Shown one piece after another: positions 45,216-53,063 of a DNA stretch of 64,000 nt. The notes under the pieces are model-generated. The model saw only the letters and a list, made by a program, of their open reading frames with translations. It searched no databases and was not told the DNA's origin. The position numbers and the translations under genes were made by a program. Source of the DNA: Acidobacteriota bacterium (GTDB taxonomy: Bacteria > Acidobacteriota > Vicinamibacteria > Vicinamibacterales > UBA2999); assembly GCA_030650395.1 (NCBI GenBank), contig JAUSDY010000021.1, forward strand, positions 1 to 64,000, read 5' to 3'. Position 1 is the stretch's first letter; each line of letters opens with the position of its first letter.

Positions 45216-47342
45216 ATGAGAGTCATGCCATTCGTGCGCGTTGGGATCGTGACGGTACTGGTCAGCGTCAGCCTGTCGGCGCAGAATCTGAGCGTTGAAC
45301 TTCAGCGAATCACGCAACAGGAAACCGTGACCGGCGATCTGCGAGCGGCGATCGACGGCTATAAGAAGATCGTCGCCAGGGCCGGAGCGAACCGCGAGGT
45401 CGCGGCCCGGGCGCTTGTGAGGATGGCGGAGTGTTATCAGAAGCTCGGTGACTCGGAGGCGCAGAGGATCTACGAACGGCTGCTCCGGGAATACGGGGAT
45501 CAGAAGGACGCCGCTGCGATTGCTCGAGAACGTCTCGGCGTTCGTGATGCCACGTCACGCGTGGCCAGCGAGCGGGCCGTCTTGAAGGGACCGAACGTCG
45601 ACGGATTCGGCACGGTATCCGCTGACGGCCGCTACCTGACCTACGTCGATCTGGCCACCCGACAGGTCACGCTGCGGGACGTGAAGGCTGGCACCGACCG
45701 TCCGCTGACCACGGGGCCTCGCGAGGTGATTGTGGGCAGAGATGTCGACCCACTCACCGCGATTTCGCGCGACGGCAGGCAGGTCGCCTTCGAGTGGGCG
45801 GCACCCAAGACCGGGGAGATCGAGCTCCGCATCGTGAACGTGCAGGGAACTGGTGTCCCAGAGGCGCGCCGCCTGCTTGCATTACCGCTCGACGATGCGC
45901 TGGAGATTGCACCATTCGATTGGTCCCCCGACGCCAAATGGCTGGCGGTCGCTGTGCAGCGGAAGGACCTCGTCGGCCAGCTCGCCCTCGTCTCGGTTCA
46001 GGACGGCTCTCTGCGCGTGCTCAAGTCCACGGCGTGGAACGGACCACATCGAGCGTTCTTCTCACCCGACGGTCGGTATCTCGCCTACAGCCTGTCGGGA
46101 GACGACTCTCTCGACGAGAGCCGCGTGTTCGTGATGGCGGTGGATGGAAGTCGCGAGAGCACGGTGGTGGACTATCCCAGCCGGAACATCATCATGGGCT
46201 GGTCCCCAGACGGCACGTCCGTGCTGTTCGGCAGCGATCGCACCGGATCGTTCGGGCTGTGGTCGGTGGCCGTCAGCGACGGACAGGCTCGTGGAGCTGC
46301 GACGCTTCTTAAGGCGAATATCGGCTCGTCCTGGTCGCTCGGCGTCACGGCTTCAGGAACGTTGTACGTGTGGAAGCAAACGATGGCGAGGTACTTACAG
46401 GTCGCTCCGATTGACGTGGGCATGGGGACTGCCTCGGCAACGAAAGCCGACAGCTTTCAAGCGTTCCTCGGTCCGGGCGGCAATCCGGTATGGTCTGCGG
46501 ACGGAAAGTACCTCGCCTACATGTCAGGTCTCACCGACGAGAATGTCGAGTGCTGCAGCACCTTCTCCATACGTACGGCGGACGGCAGCCTGGTCAGGAA
46601 GCTGCCGCGACGGCTGGCCTACCTGCAACGGTTCTCGTGGTCCATGGACGGCCGCGCCCTGATCGGCCGCGGCAGAGACTTGAAAGGCCGCTGGGGAACG
46701 TATCGAGTGGATGTGCAGACCGGCGAACCGACGCGCATCGGTGATGGCGACGAGTTCATGTGGCCGAACGAGACTCCCGATCATCGAACGAGGGCCGCCA
46801 ATACGACGATCGACGGGACCAAACTGTACCATCGGGCCATGTCGGTCAATCCGTCCACCGGCATTGCCGAACCTGGTCGCCATCTTCTCGAACGCGAGCT
46901 GTCGTCGGGGACGGACCGCGTAATCTTTGAGGATACGGCTCCAGGGGCGGCAGTCTTCCTGTCACCCGATACCAGGCACATTGCCTTCAGCAGCAATCTC
47001 CCGGGCGGGGCGCCGAACACCGCACTGAGGGTCATTCCCGCCGGCGGCGGTGTGCCGGTGGAGCTTGCGCGGGGGGTACGTCGCGTCCTGTGGACACCCG
47101 ACAGTCGTGCCTTACTCGTGCTGAAGGCGCGACCCGAGCGGCAAGAGCTCTGGCTCATTCCCATTGATGGCGGCGCACCTCGCAATCTGGGTATCGAGGT
47201 GCATGACTCGTCAGGATCCTTTCCGTTCAGTATGCGGCCCGATGGGCGCCGGATCGCGTTCGTCGCCGGAAACTCGTCCCCGTCGTGGTCGGAGATCTGG
47301 ACGATTGAGAACGTCCTGCCCGAAGCACGCGCGAGCAAGTAA
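45216..47342 (+). CDS. Secreted TPR / WD40-like (PD40) propeller protein
   Basis: 708 residues from the ATG preceded by GCAGGAGG. Signal peptide (VRVGIVTVLVSVSLSAQ), an N-terminal helical TPR-like segment (GDLRAAIDGYKKIVARAG, ARALVRMAECYQKLGDSEAQ), then two arrays of TolB/PD40-type blades (VSADGRYLTYVDLATRQV, FSPDGRYLAYSLSGDDS, GWSPDGTSVLFGSD, LSPDTRHIAFSSNLPGG). Probably a periplasmic sensor or binding protein, placed 75 bases after the response-regulator gene. Its stop overlaps the start of the cytochrome peroxidase gene (TAATG). Confidence 0.85.
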   Translation: MRVMPFVRVGIVTVLVSVSLSAQNLSVELQRITQQETVTGDLRAAIDGYKKIVARAGANREVAARALVRMAECYQKLGDSEAQRIYERLLREYGDQKDAAAIARERLGVRDATSRVASERAVLKGPNVDGFGTVSADGRYLTYVDLATRQVTLRDVKAGTDRPLTTGPREVIVGRDVDPLTAISRDGRQVAFEWAAPKTGEIELRIVNVQGTGVPEARRLLALPLDDALEIAPFDWSPDAKWLAVAVQRKDLVGQLALVSVQDGSLRVLKSTAWNGPHRAFFSPDGRYLAYSLSGDDSLDESRVFVMAVDGSRESTVVDYPSRNIIMGWSPDGTSVLFGSDRTGSFGLWSVAVSDGQARGAATLLKANIGSSWSLGVTASGTLYVWKQTMARYLQVAPIDVGMGTASATKADSFQAFLGPGGNPVWSADGKYLAYMSGLTDENVECCSTFSIRTADGSLVRKLPRRLAYLQRFSWSMDGRALIGRGRDLKGRWGTYRVDVQTGEPTRIGDGDEFMWPNETPDHRTRAANTTIDGTKLYHRAMSVNPSTGIAEPGRHLLERELSSGTDRVIFEDTAPGAAVFLSPDTRHIAFSSNLPGGAPNTALRVIPAGGGVPVELARGVRRVLWTPDSRALLVLKARPERQELWLIPIDGGAPRNLGIEVHDSSGSFPFSMRPDGRRIAFVAGNSSPSWSEIWTIENVLPEARASK

Positions 47343-48234
47343 TGGCGTGGTTACTCACGCTGGTCCTGGCCATTCCTCTGGGACTGGATCTCTACATGCC
47401 AGTCCCCGAGGACAACCCGATCACGGTCGAGAAGGTCGCGCTCGGGCGTCGGCTCTTTCACGACCGCCGCCTCTCGCGCGACCGTTCGATCTCGTGCGCC
47501 TCGTGTCACGATCCCGACCATGCGTTCACCGACGGCCGTCCGATCGCGATCGGGGTCCACAACCGGCTGGGGCGCCGCAGCGCCCAGCTCTCGTCAACCG
47601 CGGCTACGGCCGGGCGTTCTTCTGGGACGGTCGTGCATCGACGCTCGAAGAGCAGGTCGTGCAGCCGATCCAGTATTCCAACGAGATGGACATGACGCTG
47701 GCGGAAGTCAGCGCGCGTGTGGGGGTCGAGGAGCCCGACATCGCCCGCGCGCTCGCCAGCTACGTGCGCTCGATCTTGTCGGGTAATTCCCTCTACGATC
47801 GCTACATCAACGGCGATCGCTCCGCGCTCTCTGAGGAACAACAGGCGGGCCTCCAGATCTTCCGCGGCAAGGGCAACTGCACCGCCTGCCACGTCGGCCC
47901 GACCTTCTCGGACGAGAAGCTCCACAACACTGGCGTCGCTTGGCGCGAAGGCCGGCTGCAAGACGAGGGCGGGTTCGCCGTGACCGGCAAAGCGGAACAC
48001 CGGGGCGCGTTCAAGACACCGACGCTGCGCGAGGTCGTGCGCACCGCGCCTTACATGCACGACGGCAGCCTGGCGACGGTCGAAGAGGTGGTCAGGTTCT
48101 ACGACGAGGGCGGGCGGGCCAATCCCACGATCGATCCCGAGATTCACCCGTTGCGACTCACCGTCGAACAGAAGCAGGCGTTGGCGGCGTTTCTCGAATC
48201 TCTGTCGGGGACAATCCGAGAGGGTGTTCGGTGA
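47342..48234 (+). pseudogene. MauG/cytochrome-c-peroxidase-like diheme protein, frameshifted
   Basis: The first ~80 codons (signal-like hydrophobic start, VEKVALGRRLFHDRRLSRDR, heme site CASCHDPDHAFTDGR) are in one frame. From about 47575 the family continues in another frame (ALVNRGYGRAFFWDGR, SNEMDMTLAEVSARVG, heme site GNCTACHVGPTF, FKTPTLREVVRTAPYMHDGS). Total length is one base short of a multiple of three, consistent with a single missing base near 47582. If intact, ~298 residues of a periplasmic diheme peroxidase. May be a sequencing error rather than a true pseudogene. Confidence 0.88.
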
Positions 48235-48242
48235 AGGTTGAT

Positions 48243-49013
48243 TCAAGGCACGATGCGCGGCAGGGCACCGCCAAGGGTGGCGCGGTGAGGCAAGTAGCCC
48301 GGATCGTCGTACCAGCCGAGAGTGCCGCTTTCGTGAACGAACGCGAGGCCCACCTCGATGCCCGCCACCCCGGCTCGTTCGAGTTCACGCTCCGCCAGCG
48401 CGGATAGTTCGAGCCATCTGGTCTTGAGGCTCTGCGGCTCGAGCGACGCGCCCATCTCTCGCAGTTCGGCGGGGTCCACACGGGAGTGGCGGCGCATCTG
48501 GCTCAATAACAGCAAAGGGCCGAACCCGGGATCCTTCGTGCAGGCGGCCCAGATGACGGCGTGCAGGGGACAGCGCGACGCGTACGTCACGATGTCCACG
48601 AGGTCCCGCGTTTCCGCCCGGCTGCCCATGGCCAGCGCCTTGTTGGTGATCGCGTCGAACCAGTGCAGCTTCCAGCCGAGCAGATCGTCCTGTTCGATCG
48701 GAAAGAACCGCCACGCCGAGTCGTGGCACCACTCGAGCTTGACCCCTTCGCCGCCGCGAGCCACCCAGGCGCGCCGGAACGAGGGTGTCCAGACTTCCTG
48801 CCGCGTGACGTAACCCGCATCGTGCAGGGTCGCGATATCGGCGTCGCTCGAGCGCATCACGGCGTCCTCGGCATCGTGAAATACGTCAACGTCCGCGCTC
48901 CAGCGGACAGCCTCGCGCGCGTTCAACGCGATACCACCCGCCACGAAACTCTCGGGCGAACGGTTCGAGGCCAGGCGTTTCAGGATCGTGGTTTGGAACG
49001 GTGTTAGAGGCAC
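48243..49013 (-). CDS. Nucleotidyltransferase (AbiEii-like) protein
   Basis: About 256 residues from a GTG giving PLTPFQTTILKRLASNRSPE. ESFVAGGIALNAREAVRWSA followed by DVDVFHDAED matches the nucleotidyltransferase G-G-x(n)-S-x-D-x-D pattern, and KLHWFDAITNKALAMGSRAE with TRDLVDIVTY fits the AbiEii/AbiGii toxin-type fold. Chromosomal members form toxin-antitoxin-like pairs. It overlaps the small upstream gene by 10 bases. Confidence 0.75.
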   Translation of the reverse strand: MPLTPFQTTILKRLASNRSPESFVAGGIALNAREAVRWSADVDVFHDAEDAVMRSSDADIATLHDAGYVTRQEVWTPSFRRAWVARGGEGVKLEWCHDSAWRFFPIEQDDLLGWKLHWFDAITNKALAMGSRAETRDLVDIVTYASRCPLHAVIWAACTKDPGFGPLLLLSQMRRHSRVDPAELREMGASLEPQSLKTRWLELSALAERELERAGVAGIEVGLAFVHESGTLGWYDDPGYLPHRATLGGALPRIVP

Positions 49014-49219
49014 CGCTCGACCTCGACGGCCGCCCGCCATGCCGAGGCCGGGCCCTGCTGCCGGAGGCGTCGCACGACGAGGGCAACGTCTTCGCGAGTC
49101 TCGAGCGGCGCGTGGGGCTCGCGCGTCCAGAAACAGGCCGGAAAGTCGCGAAGCGCGTCTCGCGCCAGCATGAGGGCCCGGTCCAGCGAGCCCTGAGTCG
49201 TCGCCGAACCCATCTCCAT
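49004..49219 (-). CDS. Small partner of the nucleotidyltransferase, possible antitoxin
   Basis: 71 residues, helical and arginine-rich: GSLDRALMLARDALRDFPAC, FWTREPHAPLETREDVALVV, RRLRQQGPASAWRAAVEVER. No family recognised. The 10-base overlap with the AbiEii-like gene and the size suggest a cognate antitoxin or accessory subunit. Confidence 0.5.
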   Translation of the reverse strand: MEMGSATTQGSLDRALMLARDALRDFPACFWTREPHAPLETREDVALVVRRLRQQGPASAWRAAVEVERCL

Positions 49220-49409
49220 ACGCTCGATTATAGCGGCACGACTCTCGCGCGACGGGGCCTCATCCGGTGCCGAGCGCGCCCTTGATGGCGCGAATGGAAA
49301 GCATCAAGCCGCCCACGAGACCCTCCACTGGTCTGCAATGCATTGGCAGGGTCCACCCGCCGTTTCCGCCACGTTGCGTGGCGTCGACACTGCGGTATCC
49401 TGCGAGAGC

Positions 49410-50843
49410 ATGACCACGAAAACGTTGCTCCTCCTCACAGTGGGTGTCCTCGCGTGGTCGGAACAAACTTTTAGGTTTGTCCGGGACGCCAGCGCACAAG
49501 CCCCGGCCAACGCCGCCTTCGAAGCCGAAACGATGCAGCACTTCCAGGCGCTGATGCGGCTCGACACCAGCAGCCCTCCCGGCAACGAGATCCGCGCCGT
49601 CGACTACCTCAAGCAGGTCCTCGACAAGGAAGGCATTCCGAGCCAGGTGTTCGCGAAGGATCCGAAGCGGCCGAACCTGGTGGCGCGCATCAAGGGCAAC
49701 GGCAAGAAGCGGCCCATCCTCGTCCTCGGCCACACCGACGTCGTCACCATCGACCCCGCCAAATGGACCCACCCGCCGTTTGGCGCGGTGCGCGAGGGCG
49801 GCTACGTCTACGGCCGCGGCGCGGTCGACGACAAAGACAACCTGGTCGCGAGCCTGATGATGGTGCTGACGCTCAAACGCACCAACGCCGCGCTCGACCG
49901 CGACGTGATCTTCCTTGCCGAGTCTGGTGAAGAAGGCGCGCCCGATGTCGGCGCACAGTTCATGATCGATAACCACCTCGACGCCATTAATGCGGAGTAC
50001 TGCTTCGCCGAGGGCGGCGGCGTGGTGCGGACCGGCGGAGTGGTGCAGCAGGCCAACATCGGCACTACCGAGAAGGAGCCGCGCTTTGTCGAGATCATCG
50101 CGCGGGGACCCGCGGGCCACGGCTCGGTGCCGTCGAAGAACAATGCCGTCACGCGGCTCTCCGCCGCGGTCGGCAAGGTCGCGGAATGGTCGCCGCCCCT
50201 GCGCATCAACGAAACGACCGGCGCCTACTTCCGCAAGCTGGCCGGGATGGTGCCGCCCGACATCGCCAAGCACTATCGTGACGTGCTCAGCCCCGATCCG
50301 AAGGTCTCGAAGCCCGCGTCAGACTGGCTGCTCGACAACCAGCCGACGCACTGGTCGATGCTGCACACCTCGCTCGTGCCGACGATCATCGACGCCGGCT
50401 TCCGCTACAACGTCATTCCGTCGGAGGCCAAGGCGACGATCGACGTGCGCCTGCACCCCGACGAAGATCAGGCGTCGTTTCTCGACAACGTGCGGCGCGT
50501 GATCAACGATCCGAATGTTGAAGTGCGATGGGGGCGCGAGCGCTATCGTCCTGCGGGCGGATCGAAAATCGAGACCGAGGCGTTCGCGGTGCTCGAGGCG
50601 CAGATCAAGAAGCACTACAACACCGTCGTGCTGCCGACGATGGGCACGGGCGCGACCGACATGTCGAACATCCGCTCGAAGGGCATCCAGTGCTACGGGA
50701 TCGGGCCGGCGCTCGACACCGAAGACGGCCCGAAGGGCTTCGGCGCGCACAGCGATCAGGAGAGGATCCTCGAAAGCGAGCTGCACCGGTTCGTACGCTT
50801 CCAATATGACGTCGTGATGGAGCTGGTGAGAGCGCGCAAATGA
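49410..50843 (+). CDS. Secreted M20-family metallopeptidase
   Basis: 477 residues. Signal peptide with an odd insertion (EQTFRFVR) coded by a small palindrome before the ASAQA cleavage site. M20 motifs: LRLDTSSPPGNE, VLGHTDVVTIDPAKWTHPPF, YGRGAVDDKDN, LAESGEEGAPDVG, GPAGHGSVPSKNNAV, FRYNVIPSEAKATIDVRLHP and GIGPALDTEDGPKGFGAHSD. Metal ligands and catalytic Glu are intact. Probably a periplasmic or secreted aminoacylase/carboxypeptidase. Confidence 0.87.
   Translation: MTTKTLLLLTVGVLAWSEQTFRFVRDASAQAPANAAFEAETMQHFQALMRLDTSSPPGNEIRAVDYLKQVLDKEGIPSQVFAKDPKRPNLVARIKGNGKKRPILVLGHTDVVTIDPAKWTHPPFGAVREGGYVYGRGAVDDKDNLVASLMMVLTLKRTNAALDRDVIFLAESGEEGAPDVGAQFMIDNHLDAINAEYCFAEGGGVVRTGGVVQQANIGTTEKEPRFVEIIARGPAGHGSVPSKNNAVTRLSAAVGKVAEWSPPLRINETTGAYFRKLAGMVPPDIAKHYRDVLSPDPKVSKPASDWLLDNQPTHWSMLHTSLVPTIIDAGFRYNVIPSEAKATIDVRLHPDEDQASFLDNVRRVINDPNVEVRWGRERYRPAGGSKIETEAFAVLEAQIKKHYNTVVLPTMGTGATDMSNIRSKGIQCYGIGPALDTEDGPKGFGAHSDQERILESELHRFVRFQYDVVMELVRARK
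49460..49482. repeat. Small palindrome in the M20 signal-peptide codons
   Basis: GGAACAAACTTTTAGGTTTGTCC: near-palindrome with the same GACAAACC/GGTTTGTC-type ends as the REP-like copies at 39602 and 42388, apparently a core-only version. Confidence 0.6.
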
Positions 50844-50850
50844 TCGCGGC

Positions 50851-51798
50851 ATGGCCGTGAACCGCGGTTGGTCGTATCGCGAGCAAGTGACAGCCGATGC
50901 TCATGGCTGCACGGTGCTCGCGCACCTGGCGGCCAGCCGCCGTCATTCAACCGCGCGCGAGTGGTCCGACCGCATTCGCCGCGGTGAAGTCGAAGTCGAC
51001 GAGGTTGTCGCGGAGCCGGAGACCCTCCTGCGCGCCGGGCAGGCGCTGGTCTGGCACCGGCCACCCTGGCACGAACCCGAAGTGCCGCAGCACTTCGAGG
51101 TGATCCACGAAGACGCAGCAATCGTCGCGGTTACCAAGCCGAGCGGCCTTCCCACCATGCCCGCCGGCGGGTTTCTCGATCACACGCTGCTGGCGCTGGT
51201 GCGCGCGCGCTATCCAGAGGCCAGCCCGCTGCACCGGCTGGGACGCCACACCTCGGGAATCGTACTGTTCGCGAGAACTCACGCGGCCGCGGCCGCGTTG
51301 TCACGATCGTGGCGGGACCATGATGTGAAGAAGCATTACCTGGCGCTCGCCAGCGGCGTCGCGGCACGCGACACCTTCAGCATCGAGGCGCCGATCGGGC
51401 CGGTGCCGCATCCAACCCTCGGCGAAGTGTACGCGGCGTCGGCGGGTGGCAAGCCGTCGCACAGTGTGGCGACGGTGCTTGAACGACGGCACCCCATAAA
51501 GGGGTGCCCTACAGACGAGGGCAGTACGCTCTTTGAAGTCGAGATCACAACGGGGCGGCCGCATCAGGTCCGCATCCATCTCGCCTACGCCGGACATCCA
51601 TTGACCGGCGATCCGCTGTACGACACCGGAGGCGTGATCAAGTCACACCCGGGTCTGCCCGGCGACGGCGGCTACCTGCTCCACGCCGCACGCCTGGCAT
51701 TCGTGCACCCGCTGACCGGTGCGGAGATGGTCTTGGACGCAGCCTCCTCAAGCCCTCAAGCCCTCAAGTCCTCAAGCCCTCGAGTCTCTTACTACTGA
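50851..51798 (+). CDS. RluA-family pseudouridine synthase with HRLG in place of HRLD
   Basis: 315 residues. S4-like N-terminal domain (WSDRIRRGEVEVDEVV), then the RluA core: VIHEDAAIVAVTKPSGLPTM, SPLHRLGRHTSGIVLFART, VKKHYLALASGVA, GRPHQVRIHLAYAGHPLTGD, LHAARLAFVHPLTG. The family's catalytic aspartate lies in HRLD; this sequence reads HRLG (codon GGA). The protein may be catalytically inactive or belong to a divergent subgroup. A small palindrome adds HPIKGCP in mid-domain, and the C-terminal tail (SSSPQALKSSSPRVSYY) comes from an 8-bp repeat array. Confidence 0.85.
   Translation: MAVNRGWSYREQVTADAHGCTVLAHLAASRRHSTAREWSDRIRRGEVEVDEVVAEPETLLRAGQALVWHRPPWHEPEVPQHFEVIHEDAAIVAVTKPSGLPTMPAGGFLDHTLLALVRARYPEASPLHRLGRHTSGIVLFARTHAAAAALSRSWRDHDVKKHYLALASGVAARDTFSIEAPIGPVPHPTLGEVYAASAGGKPSHSVATVLERRHPIKGCPTDEGSTLFEVEITTGRPHQVRIHLAYAGHPLTGDPLYDTGGVIKSHPGLPGDGGYLLHAARLAFVHPLTGAEMVLDAASSSPQALKSSSPRVSYY
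51488..51508. repeat. Perfect 21-base palindrome in the RluA-like gene
   Basis: GGCACCCC-ATAAA-GGGGTGCC: eight base pairs with a five-base loop, inside the coding region and encoding RHPIKGCP. Looks like an inserted hairpin rather than native RluA sequence. Confidence 0.65.
51746..51789. repeat. 8-bp array (TCAAGCCC unit) at the RluA 3' end
   Basis: TCAAGCCC, TCAAGCCC, TCAAGTCC, TCAAGCCC, TCGAGTCT in one orientation. Same units as the right half of the array at 11523-11640. It codes the final residues of the RluA-like protein. Confidence 0.82.
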
Positions 51799-53036
51799 GA
51801 GTGGCCGCGCGCCGTGACCGGCCACACTACTTCAACGCGATCCTTGCGGATGCCGTAGATGTAGTCGTAAAGATTCACGACCGGATCGCAGTGCGGCACG
51901 ATCAATTCCAGCCGGTCGCCCATCTGATACGTCTGGCTCGCTGCCTTGAAGGTGATCGTTCCGAATTCGTCGGACCCGGCGTTGTAGTCCATGCCCGGCT
52001 CGCCGATCACGCCGGCGTGCGGCACGTTGAGGGTCAGCGCCTTCGCCCCCGCATCTGTCGTCAAACGTCCAGGGAAACGGTTGTTGACCACGGTGGCCAG
52101 CACGGTCAACGACGGCGCGAAGTCGGTGTAGACGGCGTTGCCGTCTTCGCCGCCGATGGCGAGGTACTGCATGTCCATGAACACGTAGCTGCCCACTTGC
52201 ACGTCGGTGAAGCCGGGCACGAGATGCTGGACGTTGTAGGTGCCGGTGCCGCCGCCGCTGAAGATCTCGGTGTTGAGGCCGGCCTTCTTCATCGCCTCGA
52301 AGGTCCGGGCGTTCTCTTCGATGTTCTTGAGCGTCCGCTCCTTGCGCGTGGCGAAGGTGTTGATGTGTTGCGCGCCGCCGTCGTACGAGAGCATGCCGCG
52401 CAGCCGCAGGTTCGGCAGGCGATCGACCAGCTTGGCGAGCGCCAGCGCGCCCTCGCCGGCGGGGATGCCGCTGCGGGTGCCCACGGCGACATCAATCACG
52501 ACATCGGCCACGACGCCCGCCGCCTTGGCGGCGGCTGACAGGTCGTGCGCGTTGGGTTCGTAATCCACGGCCTGGATGAAATCTTTGGCCTGCTTGCGTA
52601 GCTGCATGGCGCGGCGAATCTTGTTAGGCGACAGGTTGCCAGTGGTCATGCAGACCTTGTCCACACCCTGCGCGACCATCGCCTCCGCTTCGCTGAGCTT
52701 GGCGGCGCAGATCCCGATCGCCCCGGCCGACATCTGCAGCTTCGCGATCGCCGCACACTTGTGCGTCTTGGCGTGCGGCCGGCTGTCGAGTTTGTTGCGG
52801 CGGAGCGCCGCCTGCATCTTCGCGATGTTGGCGTCGAGCTTGTCGAGATCGACGCACAACGCCGGGGTATCGAGGTCCCACTTCGAGACGCCCGAGCCCA
52901 TCGGCGTGACGGGCGTCATGGCGATGACTTCGGCGGTCGAATATCCCTTCAGCGGCCGTGGGATCCAGACGTGAGCGGCGCCGGCGGCGGCGGTCGCAAG
53001 AAAGGCACGACGCGACGATGAAGATGCGTTGCTCAT
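51792..53036 (-). CDS. D-threonine aldolase-like / D-serine dehydratase-like PLP enzyme, Tat-exported
   Basis: 414 residues. The start has a Tat-type signal (SSRRAFLATAAAGAAHVW). The alanine-racemase-type barrel follows: WDLDTPALCVDLDKLDANIA, PLP lysine in SRPHAKTHKCAAIAKLQ, GLNTEIFSGGGTGTYNVQH, and a C-terminal beta domain with the zinc/manganese site LIVPHCDPVVNLYD. The family covers D-threonine aldolase and D-serine dehydratase; which activity applies is uncertain. Last gene after cytochrome c and PQQ dehydrogenase on this strand. Convergent, 7-base overlap with the RluA-like gene. Confidence 0.85.
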   Translation of the reverse strand: MSNASSSSRRAFLATAAAGAAHVWIPRPLKGYSTAEVIAMTPVTPMGSGVSKWDLDTPALCVDLDKLDANIAKMQAALRRNKLDSRPHAKTHKCAAIAKLQMSAGAIGICAAKLSEAEAMVAQGVDKVCMTTGNLSPNKIRRAMQLRKQAKDFIQAVDYEPNAHDLSAAAKAAGVVADVVIDVAVGTRSGIPAGEGALALAKLVDRLPNLRLRGMLSYDGGAQHINTFATRKERTLKNIEENARTFEAMKKAGLNTEIFSGGGTGTYNVQHLVPGFTDVQVGSYVFMDMQYLAIGGEDGNAVYTDFAPSLTVLATVVNNRFPGRLTTDAGAKALTLNVPHAGVIGEPGMDYNAGSDEFGTITFKAASQTYQMGDRLELIVPHCDPVVNLYDYIYGIRKDRVEVVWPVTARGHSQ

Positions 53037-53063
53037 AGCCTCCTGATCCTCCTGTTTCTTGCT

